Program-made: the position numbers and the translations under genes
NCBI RefSeq assembly: GCF_000255655.1
Contig: NZ_JH636435.1
Location: 1,483,770 to 1,547,769 of the forward strand
Source: Schlesneria paludicola DSM 18645
GTDB lineage: Bacteria > Planctomycetota > Planctomycetia > Planctomycetales > Planctomycetaceae
Length of the DNA: 64,000 nt
Reading direction: 5' to 3'
Shown: positions 45,957 to 55,509 of the stretch, one piece after another
Layout: the number at the start of each line of letters is the position of its first letter
Position numbering within the stretch: the first letter of the stretch is position 1
Notes under the pieces: model-generated
What the model saw: only the letters and a program-made list of their open reading frames with translations
What the model was told of the DNA's origin: nothing
The model's database searches: none

Positions 45957-46418
45957 ATGAAGTTTGTTTGGATTTCCGCCGCGCTGGTCGCCTTGTCCAG
46001 CATGAACAGCGCTCAAGCTGGCCTGTTCCATCACTACAACAGCTGTTGTTCCGCTGCCCCTAGCTGTGCCGCTCCTGCTTGTGCTCCAAGCTGTGCTGCT
46101 CCAGCCTGTGCTCCTGCTTGTGCCGCTCCTGCTGCTTGTGCTCCAACGTGTGCAGCTCCTGCCACGACCTGTGCTCCAGCTTGTGCTGCTCCAGCTCCTG
46201 TTTCGTGCTGTGCTCCAGTCGCTTCGAGCTGCAACAGCTGCAACAGCTGCTGCAAGCCACGTTGCCATCGCATCCGTATGCCAAAGCTCTGCTGCCCCAA
46301 GATTCGCCTGCACCGACCACGTTGCGGTTCACTCTGTGGCACCTCGAGCTGTGCTCCTAGCTGTGCAGCACCTTGTGCTCCTAGCTGTGCCGCTCCTGCG
46401 ACCAGCTGCTGCAACTGA
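45957..46418 (+). CDS. Secreted cysteine-rich repeat protein
   Basis: 153 residues: signal peptide MKFVWISAALVALSSMNSAQA, then a mature chain with 28 Cys by my count. The first half is a run of CAAPACAPSCAAPACAP-type units. The middle is SSCNSCNSCCKPRC followed by a basic segment RHRIRMPKLCCPKIRLHRP-like block, and the end returns to CAPSCAAPCAPSC. GGAG lies 6 bases before ATG 45957. Such proteins may form disulfide-linked surface layers, consistent with the proteinaceous walls described for planctomycetes, but here this is inference. Two hairpins follow the stop. Confidence 0.8.
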   Translation: MKFVWISAALVALSSMNSAQAGLFHHYNSCCSAAPSCAAPACAPSCAAPACAPACAAPAACAPTCAAPATTCAPACAAPAPVSCCAPVASSCNSCNSCCKPRCHRIRMPKLCCPKIRLHRPRCGSLCGTSSCAPSCAAPCAPSCAAPATSCCN

Positions 46419-46495
46419 TTGACGATCGAATCCCCGCCGCATGACAAAATTAGACTTCAGTGCTGATGGCGTCGGTTGCGGGACCGTGAGACCTT

Positions 46496-46575
46496 GTCGA
46501 GGGAAGCTGACCACTTCCCTCGACTTGACTCTCGCGACGACAGTGATTCAGAGCTTGAATCCTCTCTGTCGTCGC
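46496..46575 (+). terminator. tandem hairpins after the cysteine-rich gene
   Basis: GTCGAGGGAAG (46496-46506) pairs perfectly with 46514-46524 around a 7-base loop. Next, GCGACGACAG (46534-46543) pairs with 46566-46575. They lie about 80 bases after the stop and also within the 370-base gap to the convergent helicase gene. Confidence 0.6.
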
Positions 46576-46788
46576 TCGCTTCTCTGATTGACATAATTAA
46601 GGTGGCGACGCCCGTTGGGAGTCGACACCTTGATTGCATTTGCGGCACCGCACATCTGTGAACGACGCACTTGCAGACTGCGAACCGGGCACTTGCGAAT
46701 GCTTCGCAAGCCCCGATCGAGTCTCTATCCATTACGCCAGCGGGTCACGGCCTGGACCTTATCCGCGATTCCCTTGAATCGTGTGAAG

Positions 46789-49700
46789 TTACGACAACAG
46801 CAAACGCAGATCGTCTGTCGTCAGATTCTGCATGATTGAGTTGTCTTGTTCCAGAATCGCATCGGCCAGTTCTCGTTTGGCCTGCTGCAGCTCAGCGATC
46901 TTTTCTTCCACCGTATTTTTACAGATCAAGCGGTAGGCAAAGACCTGTCTTGTCTGTCCGACACGGTGTGCTCGGTCGATCGCCTGCGTTTCGACAGCCG
47001 GATTCCACCACGGATCAAGAATGAAGACGTAGTCGGCCGCGGTCAGGTTCAAACCCAGTCCGCCCGCCTTCAAGCTGATCAGGAACACACCGCAGTTCTC
47101 GTCCGCCTGGAATCGCTCGACGCGTTCTTTACGATCGCGTGTCTGACCATCGAGGTATTCGTAGACGATTCCTTTTTTGTCCAGATGATGTCTGACAATC
47201 GACAACATACTGGTGAACTGCGAGAAGACGAGCGTTTTGTGCTTTTCTTCGAGCAATTCTTCGATGTGCGGAATCAGAACGTCCAGCTTGGCACTGGCAT
47301 CTTCGGGCATCGAACGATTGAGCAGGGCGGGATGGCACGCCGCTTGACGGAGTCGAAGCAACGCTTCGAGCACATGCATGCGTGTCTTCGCGATCCCCTG
47401 TTCTTGAACCAGTCCCAGCAGCGATTCGCGATAGTGATCTCGCAATTCGTTGTACAACCGCTGCTGTTCGTCGCCCATTTCGCAGAAGATGGTCTGTTCC
47501 AGCTTTTCTGGCAATTCACTGGCCACACTCTGCTTGGTACGTCGCAGGATCAGCGGCCGCAAACCTTCGGCAAGCACACGTCGCGTTTCCTGATTGGTCG
47601 GATCGGCGGCGTGCTGTTTGAAGGCAGAACTGCGTCCGAGCATCCCGGGATTCAAGAATTCGAAGATCGAACACAGGTCTCCCAGATGGTTTTCGATGGG
47701 TGTACCGCTTAAGCCAACGCGATGTTTGGCTTGAAGCAAACGCACGGCCTTCGCCACCTGGGACGTTGAATTCTTGATCGCCTGAGCTTCGTCGAGAATG
47801 ACGTAGTCAAACGACAATTCCTTGAGCAACAACACATCGCGCCGCAGCGTTCCGTACGTTGTCAAAATGAGATCGTACTTCGTGAAGTCATCACGGAACT
47901 TGGCACGATCCAGCCCCGCGTACTCCAAGACTTTGATTCCAGGCGTGAAGCGTTCGGCCTCGTGCTTCCAGTTAAACAACAGCGACTTCGGCACAACAAC
48001 CAGTGACGGATTTCGCCGCTTGACGCGCAGTCGACGATCTTCGAGGAATGCCAGCATTTGAATGGTCTTACCGAGACCCATGTCATCCGCGAGACATCCG
48101 CCGAAATCAAATTCTTCGAGGAACTTCAGCCAGCCAATCCCTTCACGCTGATAGGGACGCAGCTCACCCTGGAATGTCGGTGGTTCACGTTCGGTCTTGA
48201 TCCCGTCGAATGCCGCCAGGCGCTCACGCGTCTCGAGAAACTTCGTGTCGTAATCGACAGATTCTCGCGACGAAAGCAATGCATCAATGATGCTGACTTG
48301 AACGGCGCCGAATCGGAGATGCTCGCCTTCCGCGACGCCCAGTCCTGCCAGCAGACCGTACTTCTCGAGCCAGTCTTCGGGAAGAATCCCCAGCGACCCA
48401 TCGTCCAGCACGATCGTACCGTCACCACGTGCCAGCGCCGCCAGCAATTCTGGAAACGTGACGCTGGCTCCATCGAAATTGACGTTGCCGTGCAGTTCGA
48501 ACCAGTCGATCCCGGATTTGATCTGGAACTTCAAGTCGCCTGCCTGACGGACCTGTTTTCCATCCGCACGCACCTGCCAGCCTTCAGCCATCAGGCGACG
48601 GACCGCCGGCGCAAGATCGCGAGCTGCGATTTCGGCATCGTGCGCGCCGCGTTTCTGATCCAGCAAACGCCGGAATCCATAGTCCATCAATTGTGACCAC
48701 GCTTCTGACTCGCGCACTTTGTCACGCACGAGACAGCGGCTGGCCGACCGCTGAACGATGGCCCATTGGCTGCTCGAGGCCCGGATGGGAAGCCCGTCGT
48801 AATCGAATTGCACTTCGGCCTTCAGGCGATCGCTGTGCCACCGTGATTTTCCTGGCGCATGAACGATCAATATCGGCTTTGGTTCGAGGATGACTTCGGT
48901 CAGCTTCAGTTCCGGCGGCAATTCCAGGCGGGGCAGGGCCGGCATGTCCAGCAAACGGTCCACCAACTCGTGCTCTTCCCCCGCAGGAACTTTCAAGTCA
49001 TCCGAGCGGCGCAGCAACGCGACCCATGGATACGCGTCGAAATCCTGAAATGGATGAACCAATGTCGGCGTAATCGCCAAACCGCCAGGTACAACCAGCG
49101 CGGGGTCTTTCAGAGACAAGTGTTCTTCACCGCGGCGCAGCGAGCCACGAAGTTTCCACACATTCTCGACGGGTTCAAATGCCACTGTGAGGCACAGTTC
49201 CCACAAGCCGCCTTCGTCCCAGGAGAGCGTCTCGGTCACGCGTTCGTCATCACCAAGCAGCCGAATACGTCCGGTCGCACAGATCGCGGGAAGAAGCAAT
49301 TGGCACAGATCATGAGGCAGCCGATAGCGATGCGCCGCGAGACTGTCCGTCACGGGCCCCGTCATCGTGCTGCGGTCCGGTGTCCCACCAACCAGGTGAG
49401 CGAGAATTCGGCGATCTTCATCGTCATCGATATCTTCGAACTTGCCGGGCTTCAGCTTGAGTGGCTTTAGCTTGCCCCATTCACCGTTCGATCGGCGCTG
49501 ACGATGTGAGGTTTGAATAATGACCAGACCCGCCTCTTCGCTGGCGACGGCGTCAATCTCATAAAAAATCTGCCGTTCGCGACCGGCGGAGACAGACGTG
49601 CTGGCGGCGTCTTCGCCTTGCATGGCCTTGCGTAGTTCGCTGAGCCGTGATTCCCACTCGCGGAGGCGCGGCACGGCCGCGGCTTCGAGTTCGGCACGAA

Positions 49701-50139
49701 TGGATTCACGCTCGGCACGTTTCTGCGAACGACTGTTGCCCGATCCATTCGACGTGTACGCTTCTTCGTCGTCTTCGTCCCAGTCATCGAGACCGAAATC
49801 GAGCGGGTCTTCTTCAACGGCAAACGGGGGAATGTATCCCTGCTTGGCCGCCCCGCCGATGTAGTGCCCCGCGTCCGCCGCAAGAATTGTCGCCCAAAGA
49901 TGCTTGCAGTGCGGGTTGCCACTCTTATTGGCGTCTGTCCCCACGCAGTTGCACGACATCTTGAGTGCGCCATTGTCGCGACTGAGCTGTGTTTGATACT
50001 CAACTCCGTCCCGAACAACTGCAAACAGATGGTCGCTTGTCACGCGGATGACAGCAACTCGTTCCGCCTGAATATATGCAGCCCCTCGGAAACGAATATC
50101 TCCGCGAAACTTGCCTTCCAGCAGTTCCGACAACGTCAT
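46789..50139 (-). CDS. SWIM/SNF2 DEAD-like helicase
   Basis: About 1116 residues. An N-terminal SWIM zinc finger (CNC..CKH near 63-80, CNCVGTDANKSGNPHCKHLW) precedes a long middle region. The SNF2 motor starts near 680: DDMGLGKTIQMLAFLEDRR (motif I), LTTYGTLRRD, ILDEAQAIKN (motif II), GLSGTPIENHL (III), then HKTLVFSQFTSMLSIVRHHL, LISLKAGGLGLNLTAADYVF and RAHRVGQTRQVFAYRLI in the second lobe. These proteins translocate on DNA and are usually stand-alone. Start: ATG 50139 with AGGG 9 bases upstream; an in-frame TTG at 50220 would add 27 residues. Confidence 0.92.
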   Translation of the reverse strand: MTLSELLEGKFRGDIRFRGAAYIQAERVAVIRVTSDHLFAVVRDGVEYQTQLSRDNGALKMSCNCVGTDANKSGNPHCKHLWATILAADAGHYIGGAAKQGYIPPFAVEEDPLDFGLDDWDEDDEEAYTSNGSGNSRSQKRAERESIRAELEAAAVPRLREWESRLSELRKAMQGEDAASTSVSAGRERQIFYEIDAVASEEAGLVIIQTSHRQRRSNGEWGKLKPLKLKPGKFEDIDDDEDRRILAHLVGGTPDRSTMTGPVTDSLAAHRYRLPHDLCQLLLPAICATGRIRLLGDDERVTETLSWDEGGLWELCLTVAFEPVENVWKLRGSLRRGEEHLSLKDPALVVPGGLAITPTLVHPFQDFDAYPWVALLRRSDDLKVPAGEEHELVDRLLDMPALPRLELPPELKLTEVILEPKPILIVHAPGKSRWHSDRLKAEVQFDYDGLPIRASSSQWAIVQRSASRCLVRDKVRESEAWSQLMDYGFRRLLDQKRGAHDAEIAARDLAPAVRRLMAEGWQVRADGKQVRQAGDLKFQIKSGIDWFELHGNVNFDGASVTFPELLAALARGDGTIVLDDGSLGILPEDWLEKYGLLAGLGVAEGEHLRFGAVQVSIIDALLSSRESVDYDTKFLETRERLAAFDGIKTEREPPTFQGELRPYQREGIGWLKFLEEFDFGGCLADDMGLGKTIQMLAFLEDRRLRVKRRNPSLVVVPKSLLFNWKHEAERFTPGIKVLEYAGLDRAKFRDDFTKYDLILTTYGTLRRDVLLLKELSFDYVILDEAQAIKNSTSQVAKAVRLLQAKHRVGLSGTPIENHLGDLCSIFEFLNPGMLGRSSAFKQHAADPTNQETRRVLAEGLRPLILRRTKQSVASELPEKLEQTIFCEMGDEQQRLYNELRDHYRESLLGLVQEQGIAKTRMHVLEALLRLRQAACHPALLNRSMPEDASAKLDVLIPHIEELLEEKHKTLVFSQFTSMLSIVRHHLDKKGIVYEYLDGQTRDRKERVERFQADENCGVFLISLKAGGLGLNLTAADYVFILDPWWNPAVETQAIDRAHRVGQTRQVFAYRLICKNTVEEKIAELQQAKRELADAILEQDNSIMQNLTTDDLRLLLS

Positions 50140-50718
50140 GAACGCGTCCCTGTCCCGATCAAAGTATACGAGTGTCCGTTTCGCACGCTGGCGCTCGGCG
50201 TCAACAATTCGCGCGAGCAAGGCAACTTAACCGATCCGGTCAAACGTGGGTAGTCATGACACCACGCTGGAAACGTGTGATCAGGTCCGCTGACTCAATT
50301 CGCGAATTCTGGCAAGCCCAATTGTCGGTGCGGGACGAAAATAAGGTGCCAATTTTTGCACTTCGGCTCGCCACGAGCGACCGAAAATGCGTCAGGAAAA
50401 TGTTCGGCCTCGTTTGCGTGAAGCAACTTCCTGAATCCGGCCCATTCAGGGAAGATCTCTTCCCATTCAACGCCGATTCCGATCACGAAAGCTGTCGCAC
50501 ATCTTTGTCCAGCCATTTTCCTGAACCGTTATTGTATCATATCGTTTCGACGGATCGCAGATCGTGCAGGAATTCGGCATGTGTGTGGCGTGTTGATTTC
50601 TTCACAGATTACGATCGTCAGACCTTGTTCTGTGCCAGTCCAAGATGCATATCGATTTCCTAATTGGCAATGGAACTCGAACGGAACGGCTTCCCTTTGA
50701 CACGACTCGGAAACATCA
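50140..50718. other. divergent intergenic region between helicase and holB
   Basis: About 580 bases without a supported gene, expected to carry both promoters. Small open frames on both strands show no protein signature. Confidence 0.45.
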
Positions 50719-51804
50719 ATGTCGATCTGGTCTTCACTACGCGGGCATGACGAACAGCGAGACATGTTTCGCCGGACCATCGAACGTCGGCGATTGTCAC
50801 AAGCATACCTGTTCGTGGGACCAGCCGGGGTCGGCAAACACCAATTTGCACGACGACTGGCGCACGCACTGCTTTGCCTTCGGCGTGGCGAGGATCCCTT
50901 GGAACCATGTGGGCAATGCGCCGGCTGCAAACCATTTCTTGCGGGGGCGAATCCCGACTTTCTGTACGTGGGCTGCCCCGAAGGAAAGCGCGAGTTCCCT
51001 ATTGCTCAACTCGTCGGTCCCGAAGAGCGCCGGGGTAAGGAAGGGCTTTGCCACGACATCTCGTTGGCGCCGCTACCGGGGTCACGCAAAGTCGCGATCG
51101 TTGATGACGCAGACACCATGAACGAGTCCAGTGCCAATGCGTTCCTGAAGACGCTTGAAGAGCCGCCCGATCGCGCGATCCTGCTCTTGATCGCTTCAAA
51201 CCTGGATGCGCTGCTGCCCACGATCCGCTCGCGCTGTCAATTGGTCCGCTTCTCACCGCTGACAACGGAAGATGTCCAGGCACTGCTGCTTGAGCAGGAC
51301 CTGGTTCAATCTATGGAAGACGCCCGGTTCGCCGCCGAACTGAGCGAAGGCAGCCTGTTCACGGCACGGCAGTTAATTGAACCTGAATTGCGAAAACTCA
51401 GAACTCTCCTGTTTGCTCAACTCGCGAAAACGGACTTCAGCGGGCTGGGACTTTCCAAACAGCTTCAAGAAGGGCTGTCTGAAATCAGCAGCGACACGGC
51501 CGAACAACGACGAAACGGTCAGTGGCTCATCCGATTTGCGGTCGAGTTTTTCCGTACGGCACTTTGGCAGTTGCAAGCGGTTGAGTCCTCTTCAGCGCCG
51601 ACTGATCCAGAAATCGCCAAATTCGCGAAACGCCTGAGCGAGCAATCGAACGCCTGGGAATTATTGGGGGCCTCGATCGATCGTGCCGTCGACGCGTCGC
51701 TCAACATCGATTCCAACGTACCCGTCGCCTTAAGCTTGGACAGCCTGTTCGACGATTTGGCCCGCCTGAGCCGCCGCTCGCAACCCACTCGATCCCCAGT
51801 CTGA
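50719..51804 (+). CDS. holB: DNA polymerase III subunit delta prime
   Basis: 361 residues, clamp-loader AAA+ subunit. SQAYLFVGPAGVGKHQFARR holds a Walker A-like loop at 34-41, with His where active ATPases have Thr/Ser. The zinc module is CGQCAGC near 74, the Walker B-like region VAIVDDADTMNESSANAFLK, then the hallmark LKTLEEPP and the SRC arginine-finger motif TIRSRCQLVRF. The C-terminal third is a helical collar domain. A degenerate P-loop is normal for delta prime but this one keeps GxxGxGK, so nucleotide binding is uncertain. No neighbouring tmk gene. ATG 50719. Confidence 0.9.
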   Translation: MSIWSSLRGHDEQRDMFRRTIERRRLSQAYLFVGPAGVGKHQFARRLAHALLCLRRGEDPLEPCGQCAGCKPFLAGANPDFLYVGCPEGKREFPIAQLVGPEERRGKEGLCHDISLAPLPGSRKVAIVDDADTMNESSANAFLKTLEEPPDRAILLLIASNLDALLPTIRSRCQLVRFSPLTTEDVQALLLEQDLVQSMEDARFAAELSEGSLFTARQLIEPELRKLRTLLFAQLAKTDFSGLGLSKQLQEGLSEISSDTAEQRRNGQWLIRFAVEFFRTALWQLQAVESSSAPTDPEIAKFAKRLSEQSNAWELLGASIDRAVDASLNIDSNVPVALSLDSLFDDLARLSRRSQPTRSPV

Positions 51805-52038
51805 TTCTGGGCTTGCGAACGGATTCTGGGTTAGCGAAGCCGTTTTCACGCGGATCGCAGGACTTGCAAATCAGCAGGCCCCCGACTACCATCACAAAAC
51901 TGAGACTGAGTCTCAGTGTCAACAAAAGCAAGCCAGCACAGGCGACGCCAGCCAGCTTCAACGCGATTTCGGGATGCCTCGACGAAGAAGGCACGACGAG
52001 AAACCCTCAAGCACCATTCGGACAAAAGGTGAATCGGG

Positions 52039-52875
52039 ATGGCAACACAAATCGAGATTGTGCAACAACTCTCAACCATGACCTCTCGCGGCGCGCTACA
52101 GGCTGCACGGGAACTCGCTGCTGAATCGCTTGTGAAATTCCCCGACGATGGTCGCTTGTGGGAAATTGCGGGCCTGCTGGATCATGCCAAGGGTGATCCG
52201 GACTCGTGCGAGCGCCGACTGGAAACGGCTCAAACGCTCACTCCCCTGCGCCCGGCCGCATCATGTGGCCTCGCGGACGCGTATCGGCACTTCGGAAGAA
52301 ACGCACTCGCGAAGGATTTGTACGCGCACGTTGTGACGCTTGATCAAAGCTCGATACGGCTCTGGCAATACTGTGCTCTGCGTCTAGATGAAATCGGGGC
52401 TGTCGCCCAAGCGGTCGATGCCGCCCGTCGAGTCGCGGCCGCGCAACCCGAGAACGCGCAATCCATCTTTGAATTCGGCTACTATTTGAGTCGCTTCGGC
52501 ACCGCATCACAGCTCGTCGCAGCCGTCATGAAGCAGGCCATTTCACTCGCACCCGACCAGGTTTCGTATCGATTGGGCCTTGCGGATTTGTTGTTGAGTA
52601 CGGGAGACCGCAGCGCCGCGTTTGCCTGGATTCAAGGATTGTCCGCTCGACAGATCGAGCAATTGACCTGCCCGTGTTGCCTCGAACGACTCGCTCGCCT
52701 TTTCGAATCGGGGAATGACTGGGTCCGCGCACATGCCTGTCGAGTCTGGATCGATCGCCATTCCGTCAACGAGCGCCCCACAGCACGATTTTCGTCGTCT
52801 TTCTTGATCCAAGAGTATTTGCTCGAAACAGACGGTCTGCGGCAGGCGACCTCAGCCGCTGCTCTGCGAGCCTGA
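52039..52875 (+). CDS. TPR-repeat protein
   Basis: 278 residues made mainly of tetratricopeptide-like helix pairs (about 15-230): ARELAAESLVKFPDDGRLWEIAGLL, ASCGLADAYRHFGRNALAKDLY, RLWQYCALRLDEIGAVAQAV, YRLGLADLLLSTGDRSAAFAW. A CPCCLERL cysteine cluster near residue 212 is unusual. No signal peptide; a cytoplasmic scaffold or chaperone-like partner is likely. AAGGTG lies 10 bases before ATG 52039. It follows holB after 234 bases that include a short direct repeat (GATTCTGGGCTTGCGAACGG / GATTCTGGGTTAGCGAA). Confidence 0.8.
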   Translation: MATQIEIVQQLSTMTSRGALQAARELAAESLVKFPDDGRLWEIAGLLDHAKGDPDSCERRLETAQTLTPLRPAASCGLADAYRHFGRNALAKDLYAHVVTLDQSSIRLWQYCALRLDEIGAVAQAVDAARRVAAAQPENAQSIFEFGYYLSRFGTASQLVAAVMKQAISLAPDQVSYRLGLADLLLSTGDRSAAFAWIQGLSARQIEQLTCPCCLERLARLFESGNDWVRAHACRVWIDRHSVNERPTARFSSSFLIQEYLLETDGLRQATSAAALRA

Positions 52876-53027
52876 ATCGCAGGATCGCACCCGATTTCCC
52901 TTGCGCGCCTCCGAAGAATGAGGACAAAAACGGGGTCCGGATCGATACTACGGAAGGGGCTGCTGGCGAACTTGCGATTGACACTCCCGAGTAATCCGAC
53001 ACAATCCTGAATCGTGTCTAACGGGAA

Positions 53028-53498
53028 ATGCCAGTGAATCGTTTGTTCGCGATTTTGATGCTCATCCAATTCGTGGCACAGCACTTTGCGTGTTGTTGCA
53101 CCGGCTGTGGCAATGCGCCTCAAAAACCGGTTGCGGCCACGAATGTTTCCAGGACCGACAACGTTCCGTGTCCGCGTCGACACTGTTGCCAGCAGCATCG
53201 AGATCGACACACACAGGCGCAGTCAAAAAACACTGCCGCACCCTCACGCAATCGCGGCGATCACTCGCAGGAAGGTTCGCAGCACCATTTGTGCTTCGCG
53301 AGCCATATTGTCTTCAACGCAACCTCGAGGGCAATGGTCACACCGTCTGAACTCTCGAGCGGCGAACTCATTCTGCCTCCCGACGGACGCTGTCGGAAAC
53401 TGCTGAAGTCTGTTGCATCCTGTCGAGATTTGGTCGACATGGATCACGTGAGTTCCCACTGCCACGAGCGTTCGCTGCTCGGTGTCTACCGCATCTAG
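53028..53498 (+). CDS. Cys/His-rich secreted protein at head of metal-efflux cluster
   Basis: 156 residues: hydrophobic leader VNRLFAILMLIQFVAQHFA followed at once by CCCTGCG, so possibly membrane-bound or a lipoprotein. The rest has many Cys and His (CPRRHCCQQHRDRHTQ, HHLCFASH, HVSSHCHERS). It lies upstream of a His-rich membrane-fusion protein, a CDF transporter and an RND pump, so periplasmic metal binding or sensing is a reasonable guess. I recall similar short leaders before planctomycete efflux genes, but name no family. Its stop overlaps an 88-bp element also found after the next gene. Confidence 0.65.
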   Translation: MPVNRLFAILMLIQFVAQHFACCCTGCGNAPQKPVAATNVSRTDNVPCPRRHCCQQHRDRHTQAQSKNTAAPSRNRGDHSQEGSQHHLCFASHIVFNATSRAMVTPSELSSGELILPPDGRCRKLLKSVASCRDLVDMDHVSSHCHERSLLGVYRI

Positions 53499-53584
53499 TG
53501 GCGCAGCCACTCTGTCCTGACTGGTTCGCGAGTCACGCCGATGGCGCTCGCGGATCTGCTCTCGACGAGTTTCCTCGACGTGTC
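53497..53584. repeat. 88-bp post-gene element, copy 1
   Basis: Begins at the stop codon with AGTGGCGCAGCCACTCTG (a small hairpin AGTGGC-GCA-GCCACT), then TTCGCGAG, GCGG..CTGCTC.CGACGAG and ends TCGACGTGTC. It aligns with 55346-55431, which follows the next gene in the same position. Confidence 0.7.
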
Positions 53585-53892
53585 AATTGAGGTGTTGAGC
53601 TCCCTTTAATGGGCGATCGGACCCGTTTCGACCGTACAAATTGTCGTGTTATCCAGGACGACACGTTTCTGAATACAACACGGACATCGCGAGCGACACA
53701 CCATCGCGCGATCTCCGTGTGACACTACCCAAAGGTTCTGACGGCTCGCTTTGCCACCAGGTTGACAGGTTTATTTGGCGGCGATCGTTCGATCATCCCT
53801 CGATCTAACAGGCTTCCGTGACGACAAACACCGTTGACCATCGCCAATACAGACTTTTCTTGTTCGAATCTAAATTAGTGAGACTCGCCCTC
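53585..53892. other. promoter region of the czc-type genes
   Basis: About 300 bases, no gene. Short dyads are present (CGTGTTATCCAGGACGACACG type) but I cannot assign an operator. The open frame starting at 53818 is an unlikely start for the fusion protein because its signal segment begins at 53893. Confidence 0.35.
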
Positions 53893-55347
53893 ATGTCACA
53901 CAAACTCAAGCTCGCGGCGGTCGCGACCGGAATCCTTGTCGTGGGCGGCGTTGCTGCCGCGACACGTGATTCGTGGCTTCCACTGCTGAATCATTCTGCT
54001 GCCGCAACCGCGTCATCAAACGACGGACACGCTCACGATCACGAGGGGCACGACCATCATGATCACGAGAAGAGCAGTCTTTCCCTATCGGAACAGGCAC
54101 GAACGAACCTAGGCCTCGAAACGGGCAAAATCGAGCTGCAAGACTGGTGGCGATCGATTCCCATTCCAGGAATTGTGAGCGAGCAACCAGGACACAGTGA
54201 ACGTCGGATTACAACCTCGTTGAATGGGATCATTGGAAAGGTATTTGTCTTTCCAGGACAAACGGTTCACCCGGGAGACCCGTTATTCTCGTTGCAGTTG
54301 ACCGGAGAACTACTGACAACGACCCAGGCATCACTCCTGAGAACACTGCAGGAACTGGAACTGCTTGAAATCGAAATGAAGCGGATCACCCCGCTGGTCG
54401 AAAGCAACGCCTTGCCGGCCAAAGCGAAACTGGAAAAAGACTACGAAAAGAAGCGGCTAGAGTCACAGCGATTGATCCAGATGCAAGAACTGCTTGTTCG
54501 GGGACTGGCCCCCGAACAGATCACACACATCATCGAAACAAAAACACTGATCCGCGAATTTACAATCCGTGTTCCCGGCGGACAGACAATCGACGCAGAA
54601 GCGCGAGAATTCAGTCCCGGCAGTCGAAGTTCTGTGATTCCGATTGGCCTGCTGAAGCATCTACCGGACCAGGAAAGCACGGACGAGTCGAAACTCGTCT
54701 ACACGATTGAAGCGATCGGAACCTTTCCTGGGAAGCTCGTTCAGCCCGGCGACGAATTGTGCGATCTTGCCCTGCATACCAAACTCGACATTGTCGGAAA
54801 CGCATTCGAAAAGGAAGCGCCGATCATCGCCCATGCGATTCAGGAACGCTGGCCGGTGCGTGCCATCTTCGAAGTGACGGCCGGTGATCCTCTGATTCGG
54901 GAGGACCTGAAGATTCGATTCGCCGAGAACACCATCGATACGGTGACGCGAACCTTGCGGTTTCATATTCCTCTGGTCAACGAAGTGATGGGCGATCAAG
55001 AAGGTGACCACGGAATCGTTTATCGATCGTGGCGTTTCAAACCTGGCCAGAAGGTCCGCTTGATGGTTCCGCTCGAGCACTTGAAACAACAGATCGTGCT
55101 TCCCGCAGATGCCGTGGTGAAGGAAGGCGCCGACGCATACGTGTTCCGCGTCAACGGCAAATTGCTGGAACGAGTCCCAGTTCAGCTTGAATTCCTCGAC
55201 TCGCGCGAAGCGGTGCTCAAACGTGACAGGTCACTCGCACCGGGCGATTTCGTCGCGTTCAATCAGGCGTATCAACTCAACCTGGCGCTGAAGAAAAGCC
55301 AGGGTGGCGGAGGCGGCGGCCATAGCCATGAAGGACACAATCATTAG
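53893..55347 (+). CDS. CzcB-type RND efflux membrane-fusion protein
   Basis: About 484 residues: N-terminal signal-anchor (KLAAVATGILVVGGVAAAT), then a His/Asp-rich stretch (DGHAHDHEGHDHHDHEKSS, about 42-60). A lipoyl/barrel-sandwich half follows (ERRITTSLNGIIGKVFVFPG, TVHPGDPLFSLQ), then a helical hairpin (LLRTLQELELLEIEMKRITPL), second lipoyl half and beta-barrel (LKQQIVLPADAVVKEGADAYVF). The C-terminus ends GGGGGHSHEGHNH. It links the inner-membrane RND pump to an outer-membrane channel; the His-rich ends suggest Zn, Co, Ni or Cu binding. No outer-membrane channel (CzcC) gene is present here. Confidence 0.9.
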   Translation: MSHKLKLAAVATGILVVGGVAAATRDSWLPLLNHSAAATASSNDGHAHDHEGHDHHDHEKSSLSLSEQARTNLGLETGKIELQDWWRSIPIPGIVSEQPGHSERRITTSLNGIIGKVFVFPGQTVHPGDPLFSLQLTGELLTTTQASLLRTLQELELLEIEMKRITPLVESNALPAKAKLEKDYEKKRLESQRLIQMQELLVRGLAPEQITHIIETKTLIREFTIRVPGGQTIDAEAREFSPGSRSSVIPIGLLKHLPDQESTDESKLVYTIEAIGTFPGKLVQPGDELCDLALHTKLDIVGNAFEKEAPIIAHAIQERWPVRAIFEVTAGDPLIREDLKIRFAENTIDTVTRTLRFHIPLVNEVMGDQEGDHGIVYRSWRFKPGQKVRLMVPLEHLKQQIVLPADAVVKEGADAYVFRVNGKLLERVPVQLEFLDSREAVLKRDRSLAPGDFVAFNQAYQLNLALKKSQGGGGGGHSHEGHNH

Positions 55348-55431
55348 TGCCACAGCCACTCTGAACGGGCATATTCGCGAGCATCGCCTGCAGGTTTGCG
55401 GCCCTGCTCGCGACGAGGTCATCGACGTGTC
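55346..55431. repeat. 86-bp post-gene element, copy 2
   Basis: AGTGCCACAGCCACTCTG at the stop codon of the fusion-protein gene, then TTCGCGAG, GCGG..CTGCTC.CGACGAG and TCGACGTGTC, in the same order as 53497-53584. Confidence 0.7.
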
Positions 55432-55509
55432 GACTCCGCTTTGAAGTACCACGAGTCGACCTTCATTGTGCGGCGGAAGTGAAAGTCAGTCCTACGAGTC
55501 ACAAATACC

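Noticed and set aside
46034-46447. Minus-strand Gln/Ala-rich frame
   Set aside because: Antisense reading of the cysteine-rich repeat gene, which has the signal peptide and ribosome-binding site.
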